DNA from: Sphingobacterium sp. UGAL515B_05
GTDB taxonomy: Bacteria > Bacteroidota > Bacteroidia > Sphingobacteriales > Sphingobacteriaceae
NCBI RefSeq assembly: GCF_033097525.1
Contig: NZ_CP109907.1
Span: 868,001 to 932,000 of the forward strand
Reading direction: 5' to 3'
Length of the DNA: 64,000 nt
Part shown: in pieces, positions 1 to 9,487 of the stretch
Position numbering within the stretch: the stretch's first letter is position 1
How the letters are laid out: each line of letters opens with the position of its first letter
Notes under the pieces: generated by a model
What the model was told of the DNA's origin: nothing
What the model saw: the letters and a program-made list of their open reading frames with translations, nothing else
Database searches by the model: none
Translations under genes and position numbers: made by a program

Positions 1-40
1 AAGAAAAAAATTAGCACAAGAAAAATAAAATAACAATAAA

Positions 41-487
41 ATGAGCAGCGTAAAGAAAATTGCGATTGGAAGCGACCATGCCGGTTTTGAATATAAAACA
101 GCTTTGGTAAGTTTTTTGAATGAACTGGGTTATGAAGTAACAGACTTTGGTACAAACTCTCCAGATTCAGTTGACTATCCAGATTTCGCACACCCAGTAG
201 CATCAGCAGTAGAAAATAAAGAAGCTGATGCCGGAGTCTTAATTTGTGGAAGTGCAAATGGAGTTGCGATCACAGCAAATAAACACCAAAATATCCGTGC
301 TGCTATCTGTTGGTTGGAAGAAATATCTGCTTTGGCCCGTCAGCACAACGATGCTAACGTGGTCTGTATCCCAGCACGTTTTATTGATCTTGACCTTGCT
401 AAAAAGATCGTCAATACATTTATGAATACGGAATTCGAGGGTGGCCGTCACGCCAACCGCGTTAACAAAATAGCTTGTAGCTGTTAA
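41..487 (+). CDS. rpiB: Ribose-5-phosphate isomerase B
   Basis: Interconverts ribose 5-phosphate and ribulose 5-phosphate in the non-oxidative pentose phosphate pathway, in the cytoplasm. The 148-residue protein has the full RpiB/LacAB length. It opens with the phosphate-binding motif GSDHAGFEYK at residues 9-18 and has the catalytic-cysteine loop CGSANGVAITANKH near residue 69. The start is the only ATG near the N-terminal motif and is preceded by an A-rich leader typical of Bacteroidota. A strong hairpin terminator follows, so the gene is the end of, or alone in, its transcript; whatever lies upstream is outside the window. Confidence 0.95.
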   Translation: MSSVKKIAIGSDHAGFEYKTALVSFLNELGYEVTDFGTNSPDSVDYPDFAHPVASAVENKEADAGVLICGSANGVAITANKHQNIRAAICWLEEISALARQHNDANVVCIPARFIDLDLAKKIVNTFMNTEFEGGRHANRVNKIACSC

Positions 488-506
488 TAAATTAACATAT
501 TTTAAG

Positions 507-549
507 AAGCGGATGAAAGGTAAATAACACTTTTCATCCGCTTTTTTTT
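507..549 (+). terminator. Intrinsic terminator after rpiB
   Basis: AAGCGGATGAAA is followed 12 bases later by its inverted copy and a run of T. It lies 20 bases after the rpiB stop. Confidence 0.85.
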
Positions 550-665
550 ATATCTTGTACAGATACCGACACCTATTAGACGAATTAGACAGTTGGCACC
601 CGTCTGATTGGGTCGATTAAAATGATAAAATAAAGCGCTGAAAGTCGCACTAGTAAAAATAAACA

Positions 666-2240
666 ATGAAGAAAATATACAACCTGCTTTGGATCGCATG
701 CTCCCTGATGAGCTGTGCACAAGCACAGGACGTAAACAGTAAATATGCGGAGGAAATCACCGTAGAATCTACCCAAAAGCATCTACGCACTTTAGCCTCT
801 GTCGATTTCGAAGGCAGAGGAACTGGACAAAAAGGTGGTCGCTTGGCAGCTGAATATATTGCCAATGAATTTAAAAAATATGGTCTCAGTGCGCCCGTCA
901 ATGGATCCTATTTCCAACCCCTGCAGCTTATTCGTAACAGCTTTAAGGTAAAGCAATTTAGTATTAACGATAGACCCTTCCAACATGGTAAGGACATTTT
1001 TGTCATTGGTAACAATGAGAACAAGTTCTTCGAAAGCAATGAAATTGTGTTTATTGGCTATGGGATAGATGATCCCAAGTATTCGGATATCTCAGGCATG
1101 GATCTCCATAATAAGATCGTTATGCTGATCAATGAGAATGAGCCAACAGATGAGAAAGGGAATTCATGGATTACCAGCAAAAAGACTGCTTCGGACTGGG
1201 CAACAACCCGAAATAAAAAAGTCAAGGAAATCCTTAAACACAGTCCCAAAATGGTACTAGCCATTAATAGTCAGCTGTCTCAACTTTTGGAGGATGCAGG
1301 AGACCGTGCTATTGAGGGCCGTTATAATTTGGCGGTGGATCAACCTGCGCCGGAAAAGTCACCCATGATCCCTGTGGTCAATATTACAGACCATGCAGCA
1401 AATTATATTCTAAACCTGGCGAGAACCAATCTTGCTACTGTGGTTGCAAAAATTAATCGTACGGGACAACCAAATTCCTTTGCTATTTCAACAAATTTTA
1501 AAGCTGAGTTTGGCACCAATGCGGCTCCATTAGCCGATCCTAATATTCTTGGCTACCTGGAAGGAACAGATAAAAAAGACGAAATCGTTGTGATCGGAGG
1601 CCACTATGACCACGATGGAATGGATTCCAAAGGAAATATCTTCTTTGGGGCCGATGACAATGCCTCGGGCACAACAGCCGTCCTTGAATTGGCACGCGCT
1701 TTTTCTAAAGCCAAATCGACCGGAAATGGTCCACGACGCAGTATTTTGTTCATCACCTATGCGGCAGAAGAAAAAGGTTTACTGGGTTCCAAATTCTATA
1801 CAGAAAATCCCATATTTCCATTGAAAAACACCGTTGCCTGCATTAATATTGATATGATTGGCCGTGTTGACGACAAACATCTCAAAGGTAATCACGATTA
1901 TATCCATGCGATCGGTTCAGATAAATTGAGCTCGGAGTTATATCAGATCAATAAAAATGAGAATGAAAAACATACGAAACTGGAGATTGACTATATGTAT
2001 GACAATCCAAAGGATCCTATGCGCCTCTACTATCGCTCCGATCATTATAATTTTGCCAAGAAAGGTATACCATCTGTATTTTACTTTTCGGGCTTGCATC
2101 CGGACTACCACACACCTGCGGATACCTATGACAAGATCGACTTTCCACTGATGGTTAAACGTGAAAAGCTCGCATTTTACACCGCATGGCAAATAGCCAA
2201 TCGGGAAAATCGCCTGGTGGTTGACAATAATAAAGAGTAA
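666..2240 (+). CDS. M28 family metallopeptidase, lipoprotein, with PA-like insert
   Basis: A di-zinc aminopeptidase-like hydrolase, probably anchored in the cell envelope. The N-terminus is a lipoprotein signal (MKKIYNLLWIACSLMSC, lipobox Cys at residue 17). Residues about 100-290 hold a protease-associated-like insert. The M28 zinc-ligand motifs follow in order: GGHYDHDG (about 310), GADDNASG (about 327), AAEEKGLLGS (about 365), NIDMIGR (about 395) and DYHTPAD (about 480). The length (524 aa) fits the long PA-containing M28 subgroup. It is transcribed alone between two terminators. A shorter M28 paralogue without the insert lies at 25679-26623. The substrate is not evident. Confidence 0.9.
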   Translation: MKKIYNLLWIACSLMSCAQAQDVNSKYAEEITVESTQKHLRTLASVDFEGRGTGQKGGRLAAEYIANEFKKYGLSAPVNGSYFQPLQLIRNSFKVKQFSINDRPFQHGKDIFVIGNNENKFFESNEIVFIGYGIDDPKYSDISGMDLHNKIVMLINENEPTDEKGNSWITSKKTASDWATTRNKKVKEILKHSPKMVLAINSQLSQLLEDAGDRAIEGRYNLAVDQPAPEKSPMIPVVNITDHAANYILNLARTNLATVVAKINRTGQPNSFAISTNFKAEFGTNAAPLADPNILGYLEGTDKKDEIVVIGGHYDHDGMDSKGNIFFGADDNASGTTAVLELARAFSKAKSTGNGPRRSILFITYAAEEKGLLGSKFYTENPIFPLKNTVACINIDMIGRVDDKHLKGNHDYIHAIGSDKLSSELYQINKNENEKHTKLEIDYMYDNPKDPMRLYYRSDHYNFAKKGIPSVFYFSGLHPDYHTPADTYDKIDFPLMVKREKLAFYTAWQIANRENRLVVDNNKE

Positions 2241-2282
2241 GATCAAATTATCGTTTGTAAAAAGGATTACTTTATACTATAT

Positions 2283-2320
2283 AAAAAAGCAAGTAAATGA
2301 TTGTTTACTTGCTTTTTTAT
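2283..2320 (+). terminator. Intrinsic terminator after M28 peptidase
   Basis: AAAAAAGCAAGTAAA and TTTACTTGCTTTTTT form a perfect 15-bp stem with a 6-base loop and a built-in T tract. Confidence 0.85.
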
Positions 2321-2394
2321 GTATTAAAATGACCTTTAGCATAAACCTTTTATCCACAATTATTGTTATCTTTAATACAAAACAAGTATAATTT

Positions 2395-3327
2395 ATGGCT
2401 TTTGTAGATTACTATAAAGTGCTTGGCATTGATAAAACAGCTTCAGCTGATGAGATCAAAAAAGCATATCGAAAACTAGCCCGTAAATACCACCCTGATG
2501 TCAACCCCAATGACAATGAGGCCAAACAACGATTTCAGGAGATTAATGAGGCAAATGAAGTATTATCCGATCCCGAAAAGCGCAAAAAATATGACCAATA
2601 CGGTGAACATTGGCAACATGGAGAGGAGTATGAAAAAGCGCAACAACAATACCGTCAGTCCCAATCCACCGGAGGAAACCCATTCGGAGCTGGGGGAAAT
2701 CCATTTGGTAGCGGCGGCTCCCACGAGTACACCGGAAACTTTGATGATGGGCAATTCTCGGATTTCTTCGAACAGATGTTTGGCAGCAGACGCGGGGGAG
2801 GTCGCCAAAGTACATTTCGTGGACAGGACTTTAATGCCGAGCTCAGCTTAACTTTACAAGAAGCTTACACGACACATCAACAGACCTTCAATATCAATGG
2901 AAAAAGTATCCGCATCACGATTCATGCTGGAGTGGAGGATGGTCAGAAAATCAAACTGAAAGGATATGGCAGTGAGGGCATCAACGGGGGGCCAAAGGGA
3001 GATCTCTATATCACAATTAATATCATACCAGATGCCCGTTTTAAACGCCAGGGGAATGACTTATACACTACACTTGATGTAGACCTCTATACAGCTATTT
3101 TAGGCGGCGAAGTGACCTTAGATACGTTCGGTGGAAAAGTTAAACTGAAAATTAAAGCCGAAAGTCAAAATGGCGCAAAAATGCGACTTAAAGGAAAAGG
3201 ATTCCCCTTATACCGAAAGGAAGGTGAATTTGGCGACCTTTATGTCACATTGAATATCCAAATGCCCAATAATCTATCTGCCGAAGAAAAGGCATTGTTC
3301 CAACAGTTGAAGGATTTAAAACAATAA
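2395..3327 (+). CDS. cbpA: DnaJ-class co-chaperone, CbpA type
   Basis: A J-domain protein that delivers substrates to DnaK and stimulates its ATPase. Residues 1-70 are a J domain with the HPD tripeptide at about residue 32. A Gly/Phe-rich linker follows (about 95-140), then the two-lobed C-terminal substrate-binding domain. The cysteine-rich zinc finger of true DnaJ is absent, which makes this the CbpA type (310 aa, normal length). The next gene, 4 bases downstream, is a CbpM-like modulator, which supports the assignment. Confidence 0.9.
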   Translation: MAFVDYYKVLGIDKTASADEIKKAYRKLARKYHPDVNPNDNEAKQRFQEINEANEVLSDPEKRKKYDQYGEHWQHGEEYEKAQQQYRQSQSTGGNPFGAGGNPFGSGGSHEYTGNFDDGQFSDFFEQMFGSRRGGGRQSTFRGQDFNAELSLTLQEAYTTHQQTFNINGKSIRITIHAGVEDGQKIKLKGYGSEGINGGPKGDLYITINIIPDARFKRQGNDLYTTLDVDLYTAILGGEVTLDTFGGKVKLKIKAESQNGAKMRLKGKGFPLYRKEGEFGDLYVTLNIQMPNNLSAEEKALFQQLKDLKQ

Positions 3328-3331
3328 TCTT

Positions 3332-3622
3332 ATGGAAACGACACTCATTAAAGTCATCGACTTCTGCCAGTCCAGAAAGGTTGAAACAACGTTTCTGCAA
3401 ACCATGGAGGAATATGGGCTCATACACATCGTAATTCAACAGGAAGAACAATATATCGATGAAGAAGAACTCCAAAAGTTGGAACGCTTTTCGAATCTCT
3501 ATTATGACCTTGAAGTAAATCCTGCTGGAATTCAGGTGGCCAGCCATCTATTGGAGAAAGTCGAACAGCTCCAAAATGAAATTTTGCATTTAAAGAATAA
3601 ATTGAAAGCCCTGGATTATTGA
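3332..3622 (+). CDS. cbpM: CbpM-like chaperone modulator
   Basis: A 96-residue protein of the CbpM / MerR-like family, expected to bind the J domain of CbpA and restrain its activity. It has an N-terminal helix-turn-helix-like segment (residues 4-50, including YIDEEELQKLERF) and a C-terminal coiled coil (about 65-95, rich in Leu and Glu) that probably dimerises. It begins 4 bases after cbpA, so the two are translationally coupled. The terminator stem overlaps its last codons. The family assignment rests on the gene pairing plus weak sequence similarity. Confidence 0.8.
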   Translation: METTLIKVIDFCQSRKVETTFLQTMEEYGLIHIVIQQEEQYIDEEELQKLERFSNLYYDLEVNPAGIQVASHLLEKVEQLQNEILHLKNKLKALDY

Positions 3623-3645
3623 TCCAAGGCTTTCAATTTATTCTT
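3601..3645. terminator. Bidirectional terminator between cbpM and the 4535-3645 lipoprotein
   Basis: ATTGAAAGCC-TGGAT and its inverted copy form a long stem with one mismatch and a 5-base loop. T-rich sequence lies on both sides. It overlaps the 3' end of cbpM and serves the convergent gene. Confidence 0.75.
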
Positions 3646-4535
3646 TAGAATTCGACATCCCGCTCTGTATTCACCTTGGTCTGCCAAACAATTTTGTCTT
3701 GCAATGTGGTATACAGAATTTCATAATCTCCTTTGCAGGTCACAAAGGACCCATAAAAATCACCGGGCTTCATCACGCGGTAAACAACCAGTTTTCGTTC
3801 TCCGTCAACTTCACCATAAGCTTTCATTAACATATAGCCTGTTTTATTCACCTTTTCTTCAGGGATTTTATAATCCAAATGCGAACGGCTACTACCATCA
3901 TCAGGGCATAAAATCTCTGTGCGGCTCGGGGTAAATTTATAACGATCGCGATACATAGCAACATTCGACATGACTACATCCTTTGCCCACGCAATGTCGG
4001 TAAAATCCTCGGGTACGAGAAAGATAAGAGACACCATTTTCTCCTGCCAAAGTCGTCCATTAAAAGGAATTACAAAATGAAGCAGCTTTTGTCCCTTAAA
4101 AGTTGTAGTCGTATAAAAATATCGTCCTTCTTTATTCTGCTCCCGTTGAAAAGAACTTAGATCAAGTAAATGGTTTTTCTTTCCTTTTATATTTGGCGAG
4201 TTGTTCACTACAGCAAGCATATCATACTGATATTTTCCTTCCAGATGTCCAGAAAACAAAACCTGATACGCGGTATCTGAATAACGTAAATAACGCAATA
4301 CACGACGAAATCGAAGGTCAACCTGATGTGCATTAATCGGACTCGAATTGCCCTGCCAATTTTTGCTTTCCATAATATCATCCCCGAGGAATACCGTGAG
4401 CTCTTTGTTTATATTAACAAAATACTCATCTCCTTGTACTGCAAAACCGTTGGGAACTACTTTATAGGACTTACAGGAAGAAAGCATGGCCACAACCACA
4501 ATAAAATAGAAAATTTGAATGAATCTGCTCTGCAT
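3645..4535 (-). CDS. Lipoprotein of unknown function, third gene of blaI/M56 operon
   Basis: Not assigned to a named family. The N-terminus is a lipoprotein signal with lipobox LSSC (Cys about residue 21). The rest (296 aa) is predicted soluble and beta-rich, with no catalytic motif I can recognise. It starts 16 bases after the M56-TonB gene, so it belongs to the blaI/M56 operon and may be an effector or sensor partner of that system. Shared transcription is seen; the functional link is inference. Confidence 0.7.
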   Translation of the reverse strand: MQSRFIQIFYFIVVVAMLSSCKSYKVVPNGFAVQGDEYFVNINKELTVFLGDDIMESKNWQGNSSPINAHQVDLRFRRVLRYLRYSDTAYQVLFSGHLEGKYQYDMLAVVNNSPNIKGKKNHLLDLSSFQREQNKEGRYFYTTTTFKGQKLLHFVIPFNGRLWQEKMVSLIFLVPEDFTDIAWAKDVVMSNVAMYRDRYKFTPSRTEILCPDDGSSRSHLDYKIPEEKVNKTGYMLMKAYGEVDGERKLVVYRVMKPGDFYGSFVTCKGDYEILYTTLQDKIVWQTKVNTERDVEF

Positions 4536-4551
4536 ATTTATGATCTAATCT

Positions 4552-6285
4552 TTACTTCTTTAAATTTAAACGAATCGGCAATGTGTAAGCCACGCGTACC
4601 GGTTTACCGTTGACTAATCCCGGTTTCCATTTTTTCGCACCTTTTAGGAGCTCCAATGCCGCCTCTTTGGTTCCATAACCAAGATCTTTTTTTACATCAA
4701 CATGGGATAAACTACCATCCTTTTCGACAATAAAAGCCACTTCAACAATACCAATAACCTCCCGTTTAATTGCTGCTTCAGGAAAAACAAAATTATCGCC
4801 TACCCAAATCATAAAAGATCGCATTCCCCCAATAGGTGTTGGTTGCACCTCAACTTTATCAAAAGTTACTAAATCGGACTGAAAATCCAACGAAAGATTC
4901 CAGCGGTCGCGCTCATCTTCTGTCCTTATCGATTTTACTTCCTTGAGTTGTTTTTCTGTGTCTTCACCAGGTTCAGCACCTGGGAATGAATGAGATGACA
5001 TCCGAGCCTTTCTGCCCAATGTGTCGGTTTCCTCCCAATAATAAGTTGTTTTTCCGCCAACGGTAACGGGCAAGGAAAGCAGCGATCGAACGACCTTTCC
5101 ATTGACGATTGCAGGTTTCCATTTCCCACTTGCTTTTACAGCATTTTCCACAGCTGATGCCAGGCCATAGCCCAAATCATTCTTAGCCTTTATATGGCTC
5201 AAATCACCGTTTTTCTCCACGATGGCTGTGATAACAATTACCCCGATCACATTATTCTTGATTGCTTCATCACTCACCTGGATTCTACTGGCCAATCCCA
5301 TGACATACTTTTTCATTCCTCCAGCTGGAATAGCCAATACCTCCGGATCTTTGTAGACCTTCCTGTCTTCATTTACCTGTTCGTTTTTTAACTCCTCAGG
5401 TTGTTTCGATAATGTCTGCTCATCAATCACAGTTAACCTATTGACGCTTTCTTCAACATCTGCTACCATATCCTTGGCCCTACTCGTATTAAAGACCAAC
5501 GTAGACCCCGATACCACCAATAGCATGGGCAACACAATCACATATAACAAGCGTTGTCTCTGTACAGATTTAACTTTAAATAACATCGTGATGCGCTGCT
5601 TTAAAAAAGAATGGTTGGAAAACTCATGTGAAAAAGCCAATTGATCTGTACGTAATGCATGAGCAACCAGCATTTCTGCATAAGCCACTTTATCGGTCGA
5701 GCAAATTTCATCTACAATATACTCGTGTTGAAACCTGATTTCTTTTTGAAAGAAATACACAACAGGATTGAACCAATTAAAAATTTTCAGCAGCTCAATC
5801 AACACCAAATCGTAGGAATGCCCCTGCGCAGTATGGACCTGCTCATGCCATGCAATATTCTCCTTGTTTTTAATCGATTTTCCAATCACGATCCTATTAA
5901 AAAAAGAAAAACTCAGGTATTCAGGAGAAGAGCGCAATACTCGAACAAGTTGCCTGATGCGCACCACCAGGAAAAAAAAGGCGACGCCCACTCCTATCCA
6001 ATAGATCTTGGTAAGAATATCCAATAGAAAAAGAGGTTTTTCTTCGATCGGGCTCCCGATTTCGACATCCATATATGTTCCTAAATCGACCTGTGGAATA
6101 TGATTGGAAATCATCTCTGTCTTGGGCAATTCAATAAAAATACCCACGGGAGCTAATAAAGAGAATGCAACCATTCCAATCAGATAGATCCGATTCCACT
6201 GAAAAAAAGTAAGTTTTCTAAAAATCAGTTTGTAGAGCACAAAACTGATAATCAATGAAATATTGACAATCAATAAGTAAATCAT
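4552..6285 (-). CDS. M56/BlaR1-like membrane metallopeptidase fused to two TonB C-terminal domains
   Basis: An antirepressor-type sensor protease. The N-terminal part is membrane-embedded (helices about 1-20, 30-50, 90-110) and carries the zinc motif HEQVH at about residue 147. A further helix near 255-275 (VLPMLLVVSGSTLVF) leads to the periplasm. The periplasmic part has two TonB C-terminal-like repeats, recognisable by KWKPAIVNGKVVR and KWKPGLVNGKPVR. In BlaR1/MecR1 systems the M56 domain inactivates the BlaI-type repressor encoded next to it. Here the usual penicillin-sensing domain is replaced by TonB modules, so the signal is unlikely to be a beta-lactam. The ATG at 6285 is preferred to the upstream TTG at 6291. 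blaI ends 30 bases upstream. Confidence 0.85.
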   Translation of the reverse strand: MIYLLIVNISLIISFVLYKLIFRKLTFFQWNRIYLIGMVAFSLLAPVGIFIELPKTEMISNHIPQVDLGTYMDVEIGSPIEEKPLFLLDILTKIYWIGVGVAFFFLVVRIRQLVRVLRSSPEYLSFSFFNRIVIGKSIKNKENIAWHEQVHTAQGHSYDLVLIELLKIFNWFNPVVYFFQKEIRFQHEYIVDEICSTDKVAYAEMLVAHALRTDQLAFSHEFSNHSFLKQRITMLFKVKSVQRQRLLYVIVLPMLLVVSGSTLVFNTSRAKDMVADVEESVNRLTVIDEQTLSKQPEELKNEQVNEDRKVYKDPEVLAIPAGGMKKYVMGLASRIQVSDEAIKNNVIGVIVITAIVEKNGDLSHIKAKNDLGYGLASAVENAVKASGKWKPAIVNGKVVRSLLSLPVTVGGKTTYYWEETDTLGRKARMSSHSFPGAEPGEDTEKQLKEVKSIRTEDERDRWNLSLDFQSDLVTFDKVEVQPTPIGGMRSFMIWVGDNFVFPEAAIKREVIGIVEVAFIVEKDGSLSHVDVKKDLGYGTKEAALELLKGAKKWKPGLVNGKPVRVAYTLPIRLNLKK

Positions 6286-6315
6286 AATCAAAAGTTTATA
6301 AAAGAGGATTGGTTG

Positions 6316-6684
6316 TTATTTATTACGTTCGATGATGGACAAGATGTCATCAAGTTCTTTGATGTCCAACCTGTTCTCTTCCAAAAAATAAGAGAGCATA
6401 CTTTTGGGCGAATTATCAAAATAATTGGTTAATAACTTACCTGTAATACCTTTCTTATATTCCTCTTTTGAAATCTTTGGTAAATATCGATGACTTTTCC
6501 CAAAAGATTCATGCGTTACAAAGCCCTTTGTTTCAAGAATACGAACGATGGTCGAGACCGTATTGTAAGCCGGTTTCGGTTCCGAAAGTCGATCAATAAT
6601 CTCTTTGACAAAGCCACGGCCCATCTCCCAGAGCTCTTGCATAATCTGCTCCTCAGCTTTCGTTAACTCTTTAAAATCCTCCAT
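6316..6684 (-). CDS. blaI: BlaI/MecI/CopY family transcriptional repressor
   Basis: A 122-residue winged-helix repressor, the expected cytoplasmic target of the M56 protease encoded downstream. The N-terminus has the family pattern LTKAEEQIMQELWEMG, then the recognition region PAYNTVSTIVRILETKG (about 36-52) and a C-terminal dimerisation helix. The start has a good AGGAG ribosome-binding site 5 bases upstream. Three palindromes in the 150 bases upstream are candidate operators, which implies autoregulation of the three-gene operon. Confidence 0.93.
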   Translation of the reverse strand: MEDFKELTKAEEQIMQELWEMGRGFVKEIIDRLSEPKPAYNTVSTIVRILETKGFVTHESFGKSHRYLPKISKEEYKKGITGKLLTNYFDNSPKSMLSYFLEENRLDIKELDDILSIIERNK

Positions 6685-6731
6685 AACTCCTCAAGAATAA
6701 AATAAATACCTGAATAATAAATCAATAGACA

Positions 6732-6799
6732 AGTTATAACTAAAAACATAGTTTAACAACTAATAAATTAGTTTAATAATCAATAAACTGATAATCAGT
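6732..6799 (-). promoter_or_regulatory. Cluster of three palindromes upstream of blaI, candidate BlaI operators
   Basis: AGTTATAACT (6732-6741), AACTAAT-AA-ATTAGTT (6758-6773) and ACTGAT-A-ATCAGT (6787-6799) are three separate perfect inverted repeats at roughly 26-28-base spacing, within 120 bases of the blaI start. The first two share AGTT/AACT ends. Their position fits repressor sites; binding is inferred. Confidence 0.55.
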
Positions 6800-6834
6800 G
6801 TATTATTTTTTTTCAATACGAAATATTGTCATAT

Positions 6835-7239
6835 TTATTCATCGAAATTCTTTTTCCTTGAAGCTTTCAATTGCGACTGTTGTTTCTTTCGATCCAGCCT
6901 TTTGAGAACACTCGAATACGGAGTTTTGGTTTTCTTACGAGGTTTTGCTGGCACAAGTGCGGCCGTCAATATACGCTTAAAGCGATCGATTGCGATTTCT
7001 TTATTGCGGATCTGCGACCGGTCAATATCGCATTCCAGTTGCAGTATTCCTTCTTTATTTATACGGTTTGTCAACACGGTGAAAATCATCGCTTTTTCTT
7101 CGACAGAAACAGCTGTCGAAAGCGCTACATCCCACTGCAGCAATACTTTGGATGACACCTTGTTTACATGTTGTCCCCCTGCTCCGCCCGACCTGGAAAA
7201 CTTAAACGTAAGTTCTCCTATTACACTTTCTAAATTCAT
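6835..7239 (-). CDS. arfB: Ribosome rescue hydrolase, ArfB/YaeJ family
   Basis: Hydrolyses peptidyl-tRNA on ribosomes stalled without a stop codon. The 134-aa protein has the class-I release-factor catalytic loop GGAGGQHVNK near residue 20 but no codon-recognition domain. Its C-terminal tail is strongly basic (KPRKKTKTP... RKKQQSQLKASRKK), which in ArfB enters the empty mRNA channel. It overlaps the DUF1003 gene upstream by 4 bases, so the two are coupled. Confidence 0.9.
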   Translation of the reverse strand: MNLESVIGELTFKFSRSGGAGGQHVNKVSSKVLLQWDVALSTAVSVEEKAMIFTVLTNRINKEGILQLECDIDRSQIRNKEIAIDRFKRILTAALVPAKPRKKTKTPYSSVLKRLDRKKQQSQLKASRKKNFDE

Positions 7240-7955
7240 TTATCTTTAAATGCTTCTTCTATTTTTTCCATCTTTTTTAATAGGAACCCCAATTTCTCCA
7301 CTTGATCCCGCTGTACCTCAACCAGTTCCTGTTCTTTGCGAATAATAAGATGATCTATTTTCTCATGCAATTCCCTAATTTCGAGTTCAGCCTTCAAATT
7401 GACGACATAATCGTTTCGAGCACGCTCACGGTCTTTGTCTTCTTGCCGATTTTGACTCATCATGATAACGGGAGCCTGTAAAGCAGCTACACAGGACAAA
7501 ATAAGATTAAGCAAAATAAAAGGGTAAGGATCAAATCCTTTATTGTTCAACCAATAGATATTCGCTGCAATCCAAACAACTAAAAACAGCATAAAGGAAA
7601 TAATAAAGGTCCAGCTTCCGCCAAACTCAGCTACTTTGTCTGCAACCCGTTCTCCCAGGGTTAAACATTCTTTGCTATCACCATCCAAACTTGCGCTGAT
7701 TACTCTATTTTCCCTAAAACTATCGATCACTTGCTGGTCCAATTGGCTTAATTGCCCGAATTCATCTTTTAGAAATTCGGCTATATAAGCTTCTTTATAT
7801 TTCATCAACTCCGTAGCTGCAATATATTTATCCTTACTAAAACTTGGATATTCCTTTTTGACCAGCTTAAAAATGGGCTGTCGAATCGAAGCGCCCAAAA
7901 TACGTTGCTCTACAGGAAATTCTTGCCCTGAAATAGCACTGACGAAGTTCTCCAT
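7236..7955 (-). CDS. DUF1003 family membrane protein
   Basis: A 239-residue protein of the DUF1003 family, function unknown. An N-terminal soluble stretch of about 110 residues precedes two membrane helices (WTFIISFMLFLVVWIAANIY and PFILLNLILSCVAALQAP). Between and after them lies the family signature, including APVIMMSQNRQEDKDRERA. The C-terminus (about 185-239) is a charged coiled coil. It is the first gene of a two-gene operon with arfB. Confidence 0.85.
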   Translation of the reverse strand: MENFVSAISGQEFPVEQRILGASIRQPIFKLVKKEYPSFSKDKYIAATELMKYKEAYIAEFLKDEFGQLSQLDQQVIDSFRENRVISASLDGDSKECLTLGERVADKVAEFGGSWTFIISFMLFLVVWIAANIYWLNNKGFDPYPFILLNLILSCVAALQAPVIMMSQNRQEDKDRERARNDYVVNLKAELEIRELHEKIDHLIIRKEQELVEVQRDQVEKLGFLLKKMEKIEEAFKDK

Positions 7956-8307
7956 ATAATGATTAAATATGTATTTAAAGATAATGTTTTTTAAGCATTC
8001 AAAAAATTCACAAAACTATGGCAATTGGTTTTTGTTATTTTACGCATAAATAGTCGAAATTTGCAACACAAAATTCAGGAGTAAGTATCCTAATTTTTCA
8101 TGTTATCATCTTAAGAAGACAATTGTTAAGCAAAATAACATCGTCCGTGCTTCACGAACACTATAGCTTATATGCGAAAGGCATCAGATGTCTTAGACGA
8201 CAACATACAGAATACTAACACGAGGTTCCTGAGAACCTTTAAACAAAATTAAACAGCGCTTCTTACGGGATGCCATTAAAAATATACGCTCAGACATAAT
8301 TACGCAG
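7956..8307. other. Divergent spacer between DUF1003 gene and bshA
   Basis: 350 bases without an ORF of note. It must hold promoters for both flanking genes, but I found no clear TAnnTTTG match. The only clear structure is a perfect hairpin AGGTTC-CTGA-GAACCT at 8223-8238, about 70 bases before bshA, which may lie in its 5' leader. Confidence 0.5.
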
Positions 8308-9450
8308 ATGAAAATAGGAATTGTTTGTTATCCCACCTTTGGTGGAAGTGGTGTAGTTGCAACCGAACTAGGAAAGGCTTTGGCCGCTAATGGACATGAG
8401 ATCCATTTTATCACCTACCGACAACCCGCACGTCTGGATTTCTTCTCTGAAAACCTATACTACCATGAGGTAGCTGTTTCACAGTACCCCCTTTTTGATT
8501 TTCTACCCTATGAATCTGCATTAGCCAGCAAATTGGTTGATGTAGTTCGTTTCGAAAAGTTGGATTTGATCCATGTGCACTATGCCATTCCACACGCATC
8601 AGCGGCATTTATGGCAAAACAAATTTTACTCACTACGTATGGCATTAATATTCCCGTAGTGACCACCTTACATGGTACAGATATTACACTGGTTGGTAAA
8701 GACAAGAGTTTTAGTCCTGTTGTTACATTCTCCATCAATCAATCCGATGGCGTAACTGCGGTATCACAGAATCTGAAAGATCAAACGCTCCAATACTTTG
8801 ACATTACCCGAGACATCAAAGTAATCCCAAACTTTATTGATCTGGATAGGTTCAGCAATAAAGATCGGTCACATTTCAAAAAAGCCATTGCACCGGGCAA
8901 TGAACGTATATTGGTTCATACCTCCAACTTTAGGAAAGTTAAGAATACAGAAGATGTTATTCGTATTTTTAAGAAAGTACATGATGTAATCCCTTCCAAA
9001 TTATTAATGGTAGGTGATGGTCCCGAGCGTCGAAATGCAGAGGAGCTATCCAGAGAACTTGATGTATGCAAAGACGTCCGTTTCTTGGGGAAACAAGACG
9101 CAGTGGAAGAAATATTGTCTGTATCGGATCTTTTCCTAATGCCTTCAAGCTCGGAAAGCTTCGGGCTTGCAGCCCTAGAAGCCATGGCCTGTCAAGTTCC
9201 GGTCATCTCTTCCAATACCGGAGGTTTACCTGAACTAAATGAAAACGGTGTCACTGGATTTCTGAGTGCGGTGGGTGATGTTGATGATATGGCAAAAAAT
9301 TCGATTTATATCCTGGAAGATGGAGAGCGCTTAGAGAAATTTAAAGAAGCAGCTTTAAATCATGCGAAAAAATTCCAATTGTCTAATATTATGCCTTTGT
9401 ATGAGCAGTATTATCAAGAAGTCATCAATCAAACAATAAAAGCACAATAA
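8308..9450 (+). CDS. bshA: N-acetyl-alpha-D-glucosaminyl L-malate synthase BshA (bacillithiol synthesis)
   Basis: A GT4-family retaining glycosyltransferase that joins N-acetylglucosamine from UDP-GlcNAc to L-malate, the first step of bacillithiol synthesis. The 380-aa length and the N-terminus MKIGIVCYPTFGGSGVVATE are characteristic of BshA. Other BshA/GT4 marks are HVHYAIPHA (about 90), TTLHGTDITLVG (about 130) and the C-terminal PSSSESFGLAALEAMACQ with the E-x7-E pair. The gene stands alone; bshB and bshC are not in this window. Bacillithiol is established in many Bacteroidota, which fits. Confidence 0.93.
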   Translation: MKIGIVCYPTFGGSGVVATELGKALAANGHEIHFITYRQPARLDFFSENLYYHEVAVSQYPLFDFLPYESALASKLVDVVRFEKLDLIHVHYAIPHASAAFMAKQILLTTYGINIPVVTTLHGTDITLVGKDKSFSPVVTFSINQSDGVTAVSQNLKDQTLQYFDITRDIKVIPNFIDLDRFSNKDRSHFKKAIAPGNERILVHTSNFRKVKNTEDVIRIFKKVHDVIPSKLLMVGDGPERRNAEELSRELDVCKDVRFLGKQDAVEEILSVSDLFLMPSSSESFGLAALEAMACQVPVISSNTGGLPELNENGVTGFLSAVGDVDDMAKNSIYILEDGERLEKFKEAALNHAKKFQLSNIMPLYEQYYQEVINQTIKAQ

Positions 9451-9487
9451 ATATCACTTTAAGGCTTAAGGGATAAAAAAAATATTT

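Noticed and set aside
8223..8238. Hairpin before bshA as riboswitch
   Set aside because: A lone 6-bp stem with a tetraloop, no expression platform and no known motif.
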